Shown here piece by piece: positions 43,585 to 52,894 of a DNA stretch of 64,000 nucleotides. Position 1 is the stretch's first letter. Each line of letters starts with the position of its first letter. Under the pieces are notes generated by a model that searched no databases, was not told the DNA's origin, and saw only the letters and a list, made by a program, of their open reading frames with translations. The position numbers and the translations under genes were made by a program. The DNA comes from Pseudomonas fluorescens (GTDB taxonomy: Bacteria > Pseudomonadota > Gammaproteobacteria > Pseudomonadales > Pseudomonadaceae): positions 4,834,501 through 4,898,500 of the forward strand of contig NZ_CP012830.1 in assembly GCF_001307155.1 (NCBI RefSeq). The letters are read 5' to 3'.

Positions 43585-45419
43585 ACGCCGATCTGATTCT
43601 GTTCAATGGCCAATTTCATACCGTTGACCGTGAAAAACCCCTCGCCAGTGCGGTCGCGATCACCAATGGTCGCTTCGTCACGGTGGGTACCGATGCCGAG
43701 GCCATGGCCCTGCGCGGTTCGGGCACCCAGGTCATTGACCTCAAGGGCCGCTGCGTTATCCCTGGGCTCAACGACTCGCACTTGCACTTGATTCGGGGTG
43801 GCTTGAACTACAACCTCGAACTGCGCTGGGAGGGCGTACCATCGCTGGCCGATGCCCTGCGCATGCTCAAGGACCAGGCCGATCGCACGCCGACGCCGCA
43901 ATGGGTGCGGGTGGTCGGTGGCTGGAACGAATTCCAGTTCGCCGAAAAGCGCATGCCGACGATTGAAGAACTCAACCAGGCTGCGCCGGATACGCCGGTG
44001 TTCGTTTTGCACTTGTACGACCGCGCCTTGCTCAACCGCGCAGCGCTCAAGGTTGTCGGTTACACGCGCAACACGCCGAACCCACCGGGTGGCGAGATTG
44101 TGCGCGACGCCAACGGCGAGCCGACCGGCATGTTGGTGGCCCGTCCGAACGCGATGATTCTTTACTCGACCCTGGCCAAAGGGCCGAAGTTGCCGCTGGA
44201 CTATCAGGTCAACTCGACCCGTCAGTTCATGCGTGAACTCAATCGCCTGGGGCTGACCAGCGCCATCGATGCGGGCGGTGGTTTCCAGAATTACCCGGAC
44301 GATTACGCGGTGATCGAGCAGTTGGCCAAGGACCAGCAACTGACGATTCGCATTGCTTATAACCTGTTCACCCAGAAGCCCAAGGAAGAGCTGACCGACT
44401 TCAAGAACTGGACCAGCAGCGTCACCCTGCATCAGGGCGACGATTACCTGCGGCACAACGGCGCCGGTGAAATGCTGGTGTTTTCGGCGGCGGATTTCGA
44501 GGACTTCCTCGAACCGCGTCCGGACCTGCCGCAGACCATGGAAGAGGAACTGGAACCGGTGGTTCGCCACTTGGTCGAGCAACGCTGGCCGTTCCGTCTG
44601 CACGCCACCTACAACGAATCCATCAGCCGTATGCTCGATGTCTTCGAGAAGGTCAATCGCGACATTCCGTTCAACGGTTTGCCATGGTTCTTCGACCACG
44701 CTGAAACCATTACTCCACAGAACATCGAGCGGGTGAAGGCGCTGGGTGGCGGCATCGCGATTCAGGACCGCATGGCGTTCCAGGGCGAATACTTCGTCGA
44801 CCGTTACGGCAGCAAAGCCGCCGAGCATACCCCGCCGATCAAACGCATGCTCGCCGAGGGCGTGCCGGTCGGCGCGGGCACCGACGCCACACGCGTTTCC
44901 AGCTACAACCCGTGGACCTCGCTGTACTGGATGGTCAGCGGCCGCACCGTCGGTGGTCTGGCGTTGTACGAGGAAGGCTTGCCGCGCACCACTGCGCTGG
45001 AACTGTTCACCCACGGCAGCGCCTGGTTCTCGTCCGAACAGGGCAAGAAGGGCCAGATCAAGGTCGGGCAACTGGCGGACCTGGCAGCGTTGAGCGCGGA
45101 CTTCTTCAGCGTCGAGGAAGAAGCGATCAAGTGGATCGAGTCGGTACTGACGGTGGTCGGCGGCAAGGTTGTGTACGCCGCCGGCGACTTCGAAAAACTC
45201 GGGCCGGCCAGCGTACCGGTACTGCCGGACTGGTCGCCGGTGATGAAAGTCCCCGGCCACTGGCGCCCGAATTCGCCGATGCAGGCTCAGGTCCACCATT
45301 GCAGCGGCCCGTGCGCGGTGCATACGCACAGCCATGAAAAGGCGCGCCAGTCGAATGCGCCGGTCAGCGATTTCGCCGGTTTCTGGGGCGCATTCGGCTG
45401 TTCCTGCTTCGCCTTCTGA
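43581..45419 (+). CDS. YtcJ-type metal-dependent amidohydrolase
   Basis: 612 residues. Amidohydrolase family 3: metal motif HLH in NDSHLHLIRGG, WFFDHAETI, and GAGTDATR with the conserved Asp, plus the composite beta-domain. It hydrolyses an amide, formamide or similar bond; the substrate is unknown. The C-terminal extra 40 residues (HHCSGPCAVHTHSHEKAR to GCSCFAF) carry several Cys and His and are not part of the fold. It is in an operon with the ABM protein and a cysteine hydrolase. Confidence 0.92.
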   Translation: MNADLILFNGQFHTVDREKPLASAVAITNGRFVTVGTDAEAMALRGSGTQVIDLKGRCVIPGLNDSHLHLIRGGLNYNLELRWEGVPSLADALRMLKDQADRTPTPQWVRVVGGWNEFQFAEKRMPTIEELNQAAPDTPVFVLHLYDRALLNRAALKVVGYTRNTPNPPGGEIVRDANGEPTGMLVARPNAMILYSTLAKGPKLPLDYQVNSTRQFMRELNRLGLTSAIDAGGGFQNYPDDYAVIEQLAKDQQLTIRIAYNLFTQKPKEELTDFKNWTSSVTLHQGDDYLRHNGAGEMLVFSAADFEDFLEPRPDLPQTMEEELEPVVRHLVEQRWPFRLHATYNESISRMLDVFEKVNRDIPFNGLPWFFDHAETITPQNIERVKALGGGIAIQDRMAFQGEYFVDRYGSKAAEHTPPIKRMLAEGVPVGAGTDATRVSSYNPWTSLYWMVSGRTVGGLALYEEGLPRTTALELFTHGSAWFSSEQGKKGQIKVGQLADLAALSADFFSVEEEAIKWIESVLTVVGGKVVYAAGDFEKLGPASVPVLPDWSPVMKVPGHWRPNSPMQAQVHHCSGPCAVHTHSHEKARQSNAPVSDFAGFWGAFGCSCFAF

Positions 45420-45488
45420 TTCCGAAACAAAGCGCCGGTCTTCGTGACCGGCGCTCCCCCGCAACAACCATCCATCGAGGAGTTTCAC

Positions 45489-46115
45489 ATGAGCAACGTT
45501 CCTTACTCGCGTCTGAACAAAGACGATGCCGTTGTGCTGTTGGTCGACCACCAGACCGGCCTGATCTCGCTGGTGCAGGATTTCAGCCCGAACGAGTTCA
45601 AGAACAACGTCCTGGCGCTGGGCGACATCGCCAAGTTCTTCAACCTGCCGACCATCCTTACCACCAGTTTCGACAGCGGCCCGAACGGCCCGATCGTGCC
45701 GGAACTCAAAGAGCAATTCCCGGACGCGCCGTTCATTGCCCGCCCTGGCCAGATCAACGCCTGGGACAACGCAGACTTCGTCAAAGCCATCAAGGCCACC
45801 GGTCGCAAGCAACTGATCATCGCCGGTGTGGTGACTGACGTGTGCGTGGCGTTCCCGACTCTGTCGGCGCTTGCTGAAGGTTTTGAAGTGTTCGTGGTCA
45901 CCGATGCTTCCGGCACCTTTAACACCACTGTGCAACAAGCGGCGTGGGCGCGGATGTCGGCCGCCGGTGCGCATCTGATGAACTGGTTCGCGGTGGCCTG
46001 CGAGCTGCAAGTCGACTGGCGCAATGACATGGAAGGTTTGGCGAATCTGCTGTCGCAGCGTCTGCCGAACTATCGCAATCTGATCAATAGCTATACCAAG
46101 TTCACCGCCAAGTAA
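45489..46115 (+). CDS. Isochorismatase-family cysteine hydrolase (YcaC-like)
   Basis: 208 residues. Catalytic Asp in LLVDHQTGLIS, Lys in the central strand and Cys in GVVTDVCVAFP. The YcaC-like subfamily acts on unknown amides. GAGGAG precedes the ATG at 45489. It is likely in the operon with the amidohydrolase 69 bp upstream. Confidence 0.92.
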   Translation: MSNVPYSRLNKDDAVVLLVDHQTGLISLVQDFSPNEFKNNVLALGDIAKFFNLPTILTTSFDSGPNGPIVPELKEQFPDAPFIARPGQINAWDNADFVKAIKATGRKQLIIAGVVTDVCVAFPTLSALAEGFEVFVVTDASGTFNTTVQQAAWARMSAAGAHLMNWFAVACELQVDWRNDMEGLANLLSQRLPNYRNLINSYTKFTAK

Positions 46116-46188
46116 TCCGCTGAAAAAAATGCCCGCCGATGGCGCAATGCTGTTCACTTACGCCGATGCTTCAGGCATATCCGCAGTT

Positions 46189-46277
46189 GTGGCGAGGGAG
46201 CTTGCTCCCGCTGGGGCGCGAAGCGGCCCTGAATTGGGCCTGCTACGCAGTCCAGCGGGAGCAAGCTCCCTCGCCAC
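46189..46277. repeat. REP pair (inverted) after the isochorismatase gene
   Basis: gtggcgagggagcttgctcc at 46189 and its inverted form ending at 46277, with a ggcgcgaagcggcc internal stem. It lies in the 232-bp gap between convergent genes and probably ends both transcripts. Confidence 0.92.
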
Positions 46278-46347
46278 AGATACTTCTCAGGCCTCCAGAC
46301 CTCCTTAAATGAACAGCATTACCGCCGATGTGCGGGCATTTTTCTGC

Positions 46348-47775
46348 TCAACGTTTTTGCAACCACCCCAGAAATCCACCTTTCCTGACCGGCACAGGCT
46401 TGGCCATCAACGCCAGCCGACTGTTCTGTTGCCGTACCGCTTGCAACTTGTTCAACGCCTGGCCCACTTCGTTGCGCTGCTCCATACACTGGCGGGTCAG
46501 GTTCTTGTCGAGACGGTAGATGATGGAGGAAGTCAGCGCGGTGAACGTCGCCTGGGACGGCGTATCGGCAAGGATGCTCTGTTCTCCCATGACTTCGCTC
46601 GGCCCCATGCGACCTGCCTCGGCCAGGCCATTACCGTCGGACACGCTGGCGCTGACGACACCGGTGGCAATCACAAACAGGCTGTCTGGCACTTCGTTCA
46701 GATCCAGCACCACCTGGCCGGCAGTGTACTGCTGCGGCACCATCGATTCGGCGAGGCGGTCACGTTCTTCATGGCTGAGCGAGCGGAAAATCTTCACTTC
46801 ATCGAGCAGTGCGCGGGCGCGGCTCGAGGGTTCGATCAAACCGTCCGGATGCCGCGAGATGCCCGCCGCTTCAAGGTGTCGATGGGCGAGGTCGAACAGT
46901 TGATTGCGCACGTCGCCTTTCTTGCCCAGTTCGGCGATGAAACCGCTGGCCACGTATTCGGACATTTCTTCACCGGCCTCTTTGAGCAGCGCTTTCGGCG
47001 CCGGATCGAGCAACAGACTGCTGCTGCCTTGCAGAGTCCGCTCAAGGGCATCGAGTACCCGGCGCGGACGGACGTGGTTCGGCACCTTGATGCTGATCGA
47101 CACGCCGTGCAGGTGGGTCGGGCGGCTGAGATTGACGATCTTGGCCTTGGCCGCCACCGAGTTCGGCACCACGGCCAGGGTGCCAGCGCTGGTCAGCAGA
47201 TGGGTGGCGCGCCAGTCGATATCGAGCACCTTGCCTTCGACACCATCGATCATCACCAAATCGTCCACCTGATAGGGCTTGGTGGTGTTGAGCACGATGC
47301 CGGAGAACACGTCGCTCAACGTACTCTGCAACGCCAGACCGACCACGATGGCAACCACCCCGGAGGTCGCGAGCAGGCCTTTGACCGGCAGCTCCAGCAC
47401 ATACCCGGCGGCAGCGACAATGGAGGCCAGGAACACCAGTGCACCGATCACATCCTGCAACAACCGACCGCTGTGACCGATGCGGCGCATCAGGGCCAGG
47501 CCGATCACTTCGGTCAGCACCCGCGCGGCGTACAGCCACCAGAGAATCCCCAGTGCCGTGGCGCCCAGTTGTGCAACAGGGTCATCGGCGAACAACGGCG
47601 CCTGCAACGGGCTGACGCCGGCGTTGATGACCAGCGCACTGAACGCCAGAAACAATGCCAGACGCACGCCGACCCGCGGGACGCGGTGCTTGAACGGGGC
47701 GAGGTGCCAGAGCAGTGTGTCGAGCACCAGAAGCAGGGCGCTCCAGGACAGCAGGTGGGTGAGGAGAAAGGACAT
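46348..47775 (-). CDS. MscS-type mechanosensitive channel with cyclic-nucleotide-binding-like C-terminus
   Basis: 475 residues. Four N-terminal helices, then the pore helix region (LLATSGVVAIVVGLALQSTL) and MscS beta domain (YQVDDLVMIDGVEGKVLDI); residues about 330-450 form a cNMP-binding fold (LAESMVPQQYTAGQVVLDL, GVVSASVSDGNGLAE, MGEQSILADTPSQATFTA). It is a bCNG-type gated channel; ligand binding is not proven. The ATG at 47775 follows TTGGAG. REP pairs flank it. Confidence 0.92.
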   Translation of the reverse strand: MSFLLTHLLSWSALLLVLDTLLWHLAPFKHRVPRVGVRLALFLAFSALVINAGVSPLQAPLFADDPVAQLGATALGILWWLYAARVLTEVIGLALMRRIGHSGRLLQDVIGALVFLASIVAAAGYVLELPVKGLLATSGVVAIVVGLALQSTLSDVFSGIVLNTTKPYQVDDLVMIDGVEGKVLDIDWRATHLLTSAGTLAVVPNSVAAKAKIVNLSRPTHLHGVSISIKVPNHVRPRRVLDALERTLQGSSSLLLDPAPKALLKEAGEEMSEYVASGFIAELGKKGDVRNQLFDLAHRHLEAAGISRHPDGLIEPSSRARALLDEVKIFRSLSHEERDRLAESMVPQQYTAGQVVLDLNEVPDSLFVIATGVVSASVSDGNGLAEAGRMGPSEVMGEQSILADTPSQATFTALTSSIIYRLDKNLTRQCMEQRNEVGQALNKLQAVRQQNSRLALMAKPVPVRKGGFLGWLQKR

Positions 47776-47803
47776 GAGGAACTCCAAAGTCAGGATGACA
47801 TTT

Positions 47804-47913
47804 GTGGCGAGGGAGCTTGCTCCCGCTTGAGTGCGCAGCACTCACAAAATCGTCGGTGTCTTGAGGATTTTGGGGCCGCTGCGCAGCCCAGCGGGAGCAA
47901 GCTCCCTCGCCAC
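47804..47913. repeat. REP pair (inverted) between two minus-strand genes
   Basis: gtggcgagggagcttgctcc at 47804 and its inverted copy ending at 47913. The spacer has gagtgcgcagcactc, a further hairpin. It lies just after the hydrolase (47923) and before the MscS gene and may end hydrolase transcription. Confidence 0.92.
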
Positions 47914-47922
47914 AATGTGGAC

Positions 47923-48939
47923 TCAGTTCAGATGGGTCTTGAGCTCAGCCGCCGCTTGTCGCACTGCGGCCTTAACTTCCGGAATCTGACTCAGCGGATT
48001 GAGCAGGCCGAAGTCATGGATCATCCCGTTGTAGCGCACCGAGGTCACCGGCACGCCGGCCGCATCGAGGTGGCGAGCGTAGCCTTCACCTTCGTCACGC
48101 AGCACGTCGAATTCGGCGGTCTGCACCAGCGCGGCAGGCAGGCCCTTGAGCTGTTCGGCGCTGGCATTCAGTGGCGAGGCGTGGATCTGCGCACGTTCGG
48201 CCGGGCTGGTGGTGTAGTTGTCCCAGAACCACTGCATCATGCCTTTGGTCAGGAAGTGGCCTTCGGCAAACTGCTGGTACGAGCCGTTATCGAACCCGGC
48301 GTTGGTCACCGGCCACATCAGCAACTGGAAGCGCAGGGCCGGGGTGTTCTGTTCCTTGGCCATCAACGCCACCACTGCCGCCATGTTGCCGCCGACACTG
48401 TTGCCGGCCACCGCCAGACGCTTGCCGTCGACACCGATGTCCTCGCCGTGCTCGGCCACCCATTTGGTGGCGGCGTAGGCCTGGTTGATCGCGGTCGGGT
48501 AGTGCGCTTCAGGCGACGGGGTGTAGTCGACGTACACGGCAACTGCCCCGGAGCCCACCACCAGATCACGAATCAAGCGTTGGTGGGTCGGGAAGTCGCC
48601 CAGTACCCAACCGCCACCGTGGAAGAACATGAACACCGGCAATTCGCCCTTGGCCCCGGCTGGGCGCACCACTTTCAGGTTGATCGTCTGGCCGTCGACC
48701 TTGATCGCCTTGTCGCTGACTTCAACACCGGACAGATCGACCTTCACCGAGGCCTGGGCACCGGTCAGCACCGCGCGGGCGTCTTTCGGGCTCAGTTGCT
48801 CCAGCGGTTTGCCACCACCGGCGGCGAGGGCATCGAGGAAGGCCTGGGTGTTGTGTTCGACGCCGGGGCTGCCGGCGGCGAAAGCGTTGCCGATGGACAG
48901 GGCGAGGAGGGAAGCGCTGAGGGTTTGCTTGATGTTCAT
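47923..48939 (-). CDS. Secreted alpha/beta hydrolase (HSL-like esterase)
   Basis: 338 residues. Signal peptide at 1-25 (ANA/AFA cleavage). HSL-family motifs: HGGG at about 111-114 (FFHGGGWVLG), nucleophile AGNSVGGNMA (GNSVGG instead of the usual GDSAGG), Asp in AEFDVLRDEG and His in GMIHDFGL. It is exported, probably hydrolysing esters. AAGGAA precedes the ATG. The LysR gene at 49100 is divergent from it. Confidence 0.92.
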   Translation of the reverse strand: MNIKQTLSASLLALSIGNAFAAGSPGVEHNTQAFLDALAAGGGKPLEQLSPKDARAVLTGAQASVKVDLSGVEVSDKAIKVDGQTINLKVVRPAGAKGELPVFMFFHGGGWVLGDFPTHQRLIRDLVVGSGAVAVYVDYTPSPEAHYPTAINQAYAATKWVAEHGEDIGVDGKRLAVAGNSVGGNMAAVVALMAKEQNTPALRFQLLMWPVTNAGFDNGSYQQFAEGHFLTKGMMQWFWDNYTTSPAERAQIHASPLNASAEQLKGLPAALVQTAEFDVLRDEGEGYARHLDAAGVPVTSVRYNGMIHDFGLLNPLSQIPEVKAAVRQAAAELKTHLN

Positions 48940-49099
48940 GGTCAATTCCTTTTTCAATCGTTCGAGTTTTTATGCCTTGGGATCGGGCTGCTGTGACGCT
49001 GGGGTTCAGGTCTCAGCAACACCGTGAGCAGAGACTAATGAGGTGCCTGAAAGTGAAAAAGCGGCTATAAAGCGTTTAACTGTCAACCAGGAAGTGACA

Positions 49100-49993
49100 A
49101 TGAACCCGTTCGAAGACATGCGTATTTTTTGCCAGGTCATGGACTCCGGCAGCTTCACGGCGGCGGCCGATCAGTTGGGCCTGTCCAAGCAGTTCGTCAG
49201 CCGCCGGCTGATGCAATTGGAGGAGCGCCTCGGCGTGCGGCTGCTCAATCGTTCGACCCGGCGGCTGGACGTCACGCCGCTAGGGCAGAGCTATTACGAA
49301 TCGGCGCTACGTCTACTGAGCGAAGTCGAACACGTGGAGCAGGGCATCGCCGGGCAGACCGCCGAGCCACGCGGCACCATCCGCTTGAGCGCGCCGCTGT
49401 CGTTCGCGGTGGCGCACTTGGGGTGCCTGCTGCCAGTGTTTTTGCAGCGCTATCGCGACGTCACGGTGGAAGTGGACTTGAGTGATCGTCCGGTGGACTT
49501 ACTCGGCGAAGGCTACGACCTGGCATTGCGCATTGGCGTGCTGGAAGACTCGACGCTGATCGCCCGACGCCTCGCCGCCATCCAGCGGGTGTACTGCGCC
49601 AGCCCGGCCTACCTGGCCGAGCGCGGTACGCCGGTTCACCCCGAAGACTTGCACAGCCATGACTGCCTGCCTTACGGCCACGGTCGCCAGGTGCAATGGC
49701 GGTTTGAAGGGCAGGGCAAACCATTGACCGTGAACGTCACCGGAAGGATGCGGGTCAACAACGGTGAATTGCTCAAGGACGCGGCCATCGCCGGCATGGG
49801 CATTACTTATTTGCCGACCTTCATTGTCGGCTCGGCCTTGAAGGACGGGCGGCTGGTGCCGGTGCTGGACAACTTCCGCCCTGCGCCGTTGACGTTATCG
49901 GCAGTCTATCCGCAGCATCGCCAGGGCTCGCGACCGGTGCAGGCGCTGATCGAATTCTTGCGTGAACGGCTGGATCGGACCGAGGACGCCTGA
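49100..49993 (+). CDS. LysR-family transcriptional regulator
   Basis: 297 residues. HTH: GSFTAAADQLGLSKQFVSRRLMQLE, followed by a CrgA-like ligand-binding domain. It is divergent from the secreted hydrolase, which is its likely target, and 120 bp upstream of an isochorismatase-like gene. The ATG at 49100 is preferred to one at 49043 because AGGAAGTG precedes it. Confidence 0.93.
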   Translation: MNPFEDMRIFCQVMDSGSFTAAADQLGLSKQFVSRRLMQLEERLGVRLLNRSTRRLDVTPLGQSYYESALRLLSEVEHVEQGIAGQTAEPRGTIRLSAPLSFAVAHLGCLLPVFLQRYRDVTVEVDLSDRPVDLLGEGYDLALRIGVLEDSTLIARRLAAIQRVYCASPAYLAERGTPVHPEDLHSHDCLPYGHGRQVQWRFEGQGKPLTVNVTGRMRVNNGELLKDAAIAGMGITYLPTFIVGSALKDGRLVPVLDNFRPAPLTLSAVYPQHRQGSRPVQALIEFLRERLDRTEDA

Positions 49994-50113
49994 GGCGGTG
50001 GGCGTAAAAAGAAATTTTATCAGCATGATTTTTCCAGAGTCGCACATCCATACAATCGCTCTGCTACAGCGAAGCCGAAAATAGCCCCTCTCAAACATAT
50101 CCGGAGAAGTGTT

Positions 50114-50767
50114 ATGGCAACCGCAAAAGCAGCACCAGGTAAAGGTCTGATCAATCCAAGCAACCACGCTCTGATCCTGATCGACTTTCAGTCGCAGATG
50201 TCATTTGCGACCAAATCCATCGACGCTGTTTCACTCCGCAATAACGCTGCACTGATCTCCAAGGCAGCGAAGGAGTTTGGCGTTCCGGCCATTCTTACCA
50301 CCGTCGCCGAAAAAAGCTTTTCGGGCCCGATGTTTGAAGAAATCACCTCGGTTTTTGCCGGTCAGGAACTGATTGACCGCACCAGCATGAATACCTGGGA
50401 AGACGAGCGCATAGCTGTCGCTGTGAACAAGATCGGTCGCGACCGTATTGTTCTTGCCGGTCTCTGGACTTCGGTGTGCATTGTCGGCCCGGCGATCTCG
50501 GCGCTTGAACAAGGCTTCGAGGTCTACATCATTTGCGATGCGTGCGGTGACGTTTCGGATGAGGCTCATGAGCGCGCTATCGAGCGCATGATTCAAGCCG
50601 GTGCGCGTCCGATGACCTCACTCCAGTACTTGCTGGAACTGCAACGTGACTGGGCTCGCAGCGACACCTATAACGAGACGGTGAAAACCTCTATCGCTCA
50701 CGGCGGCGCTTATGGTCTTGGTTTGATTTATGCCAAAACCATGTTTAACGCATCGGAAGGTCACTGA
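50114..50767 (+). CDS. Isochorismatase-family cysteine hydrolase (second)
   Basis: 217 residues. Catalytic residues: Asp in LILIDFQSQM and Cys in AGLWTSVCIVGP. Close in family to the hydrolase at 45489 but clearly divergent. It is followed by DoxX and MFS genes on the same strand, 68 bp and then 10 bp apart, probably an operon. CCGGAGAAG precedes the ATG. Confidence 0.91.
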   Translation: MATAKAAPGKGLINPSNHALILIDFQSQMSFATKSIDAVSLRNNAALISKAAKEFGVPAILTTVAEKSFSGPMFEEITSVFAGQELIDRTSMNTWEDERIAVAVNKIGRDRIVLAGLWTSVCIVGPAISALEQGFEVYIICDACGDVSDEAHERAIERMIQAGARPMTSLQYLLELQRDWARSDTYNETVKTSIAHGGAYGLGLIYAKTMFNASEGH

Positions 50768-50835
50768 TCTGAATTGCGCCTCTTCCTTGATAGGGGAGGA
50801 GGCGCACTCAGGCGAGCGGTGGGGAGCAATGGAAC

Positions 50836-51264
50836 ATGTCCACATCTGATATGAATACGACGACTGCAGCGGATGTAGCGCTGTGTTGGCTACGCATCAC
50901 CGGTGTACTGATGCTGTTGCTGGTGCACGGATTGCCTAAGCTGTTCAATTTTGAGCACGAACTGACGTTGATTGAAGACCCGTTTGGCATGGGGGCTCGG
51001 TTGACCTTGTCGCTGGCAATTTTCGCGGAAGTGTTTTGTCCGATATTCATCGCAGTGGGACTGCTGACGCGCCTTGCGACACTGCCTGTGCTCTTTTTGC
51101 TGGTTGTCTCGGTTATCCGGGTTCATCCCGAGTGGAGCCTGGCCGAGGGCCAGTTCGCCTGGCTGCTGCTGATCATCTTCTCGACGATTCTGGTCGGCGG
51201 GTCTGGGAAATTGGCAGTGGGTACGAGTCTGTCGCATCGCTGGCCACTCCTGAGCAAACTGTAA
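50836..51264 (+). CDS. DoxX-family membrane protein
   Basis: 142 residues with four helices: LRITGVLMLLLVHGLPKLFN and GARLTLSLAIFAEVFCPIFI are DoxX-like. Members are linked to oxidative stress or quinone handling; the exact function is unknown. Between the isochorismatase and MFS genes. Confidence 0.9.
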   Translation: MSTSDMNTTTAADVALCWLRITGVLMLLLVHGLPKLFNFEHELTLIEDPFGMGARLTLSLAIFAEVFCPIFIAVGLLTRLATLPVLFLLVVSVIRVHPEWSLAEGQFAWLLLIIFSTILVGGSGKLAVGTSLSHRWPLLSKL

Positions 51265-51274
51265 GGAGAGACGG

Positions 51275-52870
51275 GTGAGTACGATGACCAATGAGCAGCC
51301 ACCGACAACGTCGGCCTGGCAGCCGCTTCGTCATGGATTGTTTCGCAGTCTGTGGCTTGCCAGCATTGCATCCAGCATCGGGACGTGGATGCATGAAGTG
51401 GGTGCTGGCTGGCTGATGACCTCCTTGTCGGCCAGTCCTTTCATGGTGTCTCTGGTGCAGGTAGCGGGTGCCGCTCCCATGTTCCTTCTCGCGCTACCCG
51501 CTGGTGCGCTGGCCGACATCATCGACAAACGACGTTACCTGTTGGCTGTCCAGACAGGGATGGCCGTCATTGCGCTTGTGCTCGCCTTGATCACCTTGGC
51601 GAACCTGATGAGCGCGACGCTTTTACTCCTCTTTACGCTGGCCATGGGGGTTGGAACAGCGCTGACCATGCCCGCATGGTCAGCGTTGACACCCGAGTTG
51701 GTTCCAGCGAGTGATCTGCCCGCCGCGATATCGCTTAGCAGCGTGGGGGTCAACGTTGCCCGAGCGCTCGGACCGGCCATCGCTGGCATCATCATCAGCC
51801 TGGTAGGGCCATGGGCGACATTTGCCGTCAACGCCCTGTCTTTCTTTGGCGTTATCGCCGTGCTCGCCTTGTGGCGTCGTACGCCACAACCGTCCGTATT
51901 ACCGGCAGAACGGCTGTTTGGCGCTATCCGTGTGGGTTGGCGCCATGCCCGTAGTTCACGCGAACTACAGCGAGTCATGGTGCGTGCCCTGGCTTTCTTT
52001 CTCGGCGCAAGCGCCGGCATGTCGTTGCTTCCACTGATTGTGCGAGGTGAGTTGAAGGGCAGTGCTGAGCAATTCGGGATCTTGCTCGGTTGCGTCGGGA
52101 TCGGGGCGGTCGCGGGCGCAATGTTTCTGCCCGCAATTCGTCGTCATATTGCGGTCAATCTGCTGGTGGCATCGGCCAGCCTTATCTATGCGACAGTCTT
52201 GCTGGCGTTGGCATGGGTTCGGGATTTCTATCTGCTTATCCCGGTGATGCTCATCAGTGGTGCTGCCTGGATCGCGGTATTGTCCAGCCTTCAGGTGTCT
52301 GCGCAAACATCGGTACCGGCGTGGGTCAGGGCCAGGGCGTTGGCGGTCTACATTCTGACGTTTTTTGGCAGCATGGCCATGGGCGGTGTGGTGTGGGGGC
52401 TGATCGCCAGCTGGCTTTCGATCTCGATATCGCTGAGTTTTGCCGCTGTCATCATGGTGGCGGGAGTCGCGCTGGGCCGGTGGTTCAAACTGCCCACGCT
52501 GAGCGCAGAAGACCTGGCCCCTTCGCTGCATTGGCCTCAACCGTTGCTGAGTGTCGATGCTGATGGCGAACGTGGGCCAGTCATGATCACGGTCGAGTAT
52601 GAGATTGATACGGCAGATGCCGATGCCTTCAAAGAGGCTATGGAAGAAGTGCGCAGAATGCGCCACCGCAATGGTTCTTTTTCCTGGCAATTGATGCAGG
52701 ACACCGAAAATCCGCAACGGTGGATAGAGCTGTTTTTTGACGAGTCCTGGCTCGATCATCTACGCCATCACGGTCGAGTCACTCGCGCCGAGTTGAAAAT
52801 CGAATCAGCCGCCCGGCGCTTTCAAATCGCCGGAAAACCTGTACGTATTCGGCACCTGCTCAAAGGCTGA
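51275..52870 (+). CDS. MFS exporter (MFS_3 / EntS-like) with C-terminal ABM-like domain
   Basis: 531 residues. Twelve-helix exporter part at 1-400 (PAGALADIIDKRRYLL, MGVGTALTMPAWSALTPELV). Residues about 430-531 form a ferredoxin-like ABM domain (VMITVEYEIDTADADAFKEA, NGSFSWQLMQDTENPQRWIE). GTG start at 51275 behind AAGGAGAG. It probably exports a small metabolite or drug; the C-terminal domain suggests a sensor or processing role. Confidence 0.9.
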   Translation: MSTMTNEQPPTTSAWQPLRHGLFRSLWLASIASSIGTWMHEVGAGWLMTSLSASPFMVSLVQVAGAAPMFLLALPAGALADIIDKRRYLLAVQTGMAVIALVLALITLANLMSATLLLLFTLAMGVGTALTMPAWSALTPELVPASDLPAAISLSSVGVNVARALGPAIAGIIISLVGPWATFAVNALSFFGVIAVLALWRRTPQPSVLPAERLFGAIRVGWRHARSSRELQRVMVRALAFFLGASAGMSLLPLIVRGELKGSAEQFGILLGCVGIGAVAGAMFLPAIRRHIAVNLLVASASLIYATVLLALAWVRDFYLLIPVMLISGAAWIAVLSSLQVSAQTSVPAWVRARALAVYILTFFGSMAMGGVVWGLIASWLSISISLSFAAVIMVAGVALGRWFKLPTLSAEDLAPSLHWPQPLLSVDADGERGPVMITVEYEIDTADADAFKEAMEEVRRMRHRNGSFSWQLMQDTENPQRWIELFFDESWLDHLRHHGRVTRAELKIESAARRFQIAGKPVRIRHLLKG

Positions 52871-52894
52871 ATGGAGAGTCCCGCGCAGATTGGT

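Noticed and set aside
43554..46157. 867-residue minus-strand reading
   Set aside because: Antisense of the amidohydrolase and isochorismatase genes, which have clear catalytic motifs.
12855..47913. CRISPR-like repeats
   Set aside because: The repeats are paired inverted palindromes at scattered intergenic sites, not a regular array with spacers.
46309..48996. 895-residue plus-strand reading
   Set aside because: It spans antisense of MscS, a REP pair and the secreted hydrolase; both minus-strand genes have clear motifs and ribosome sites.
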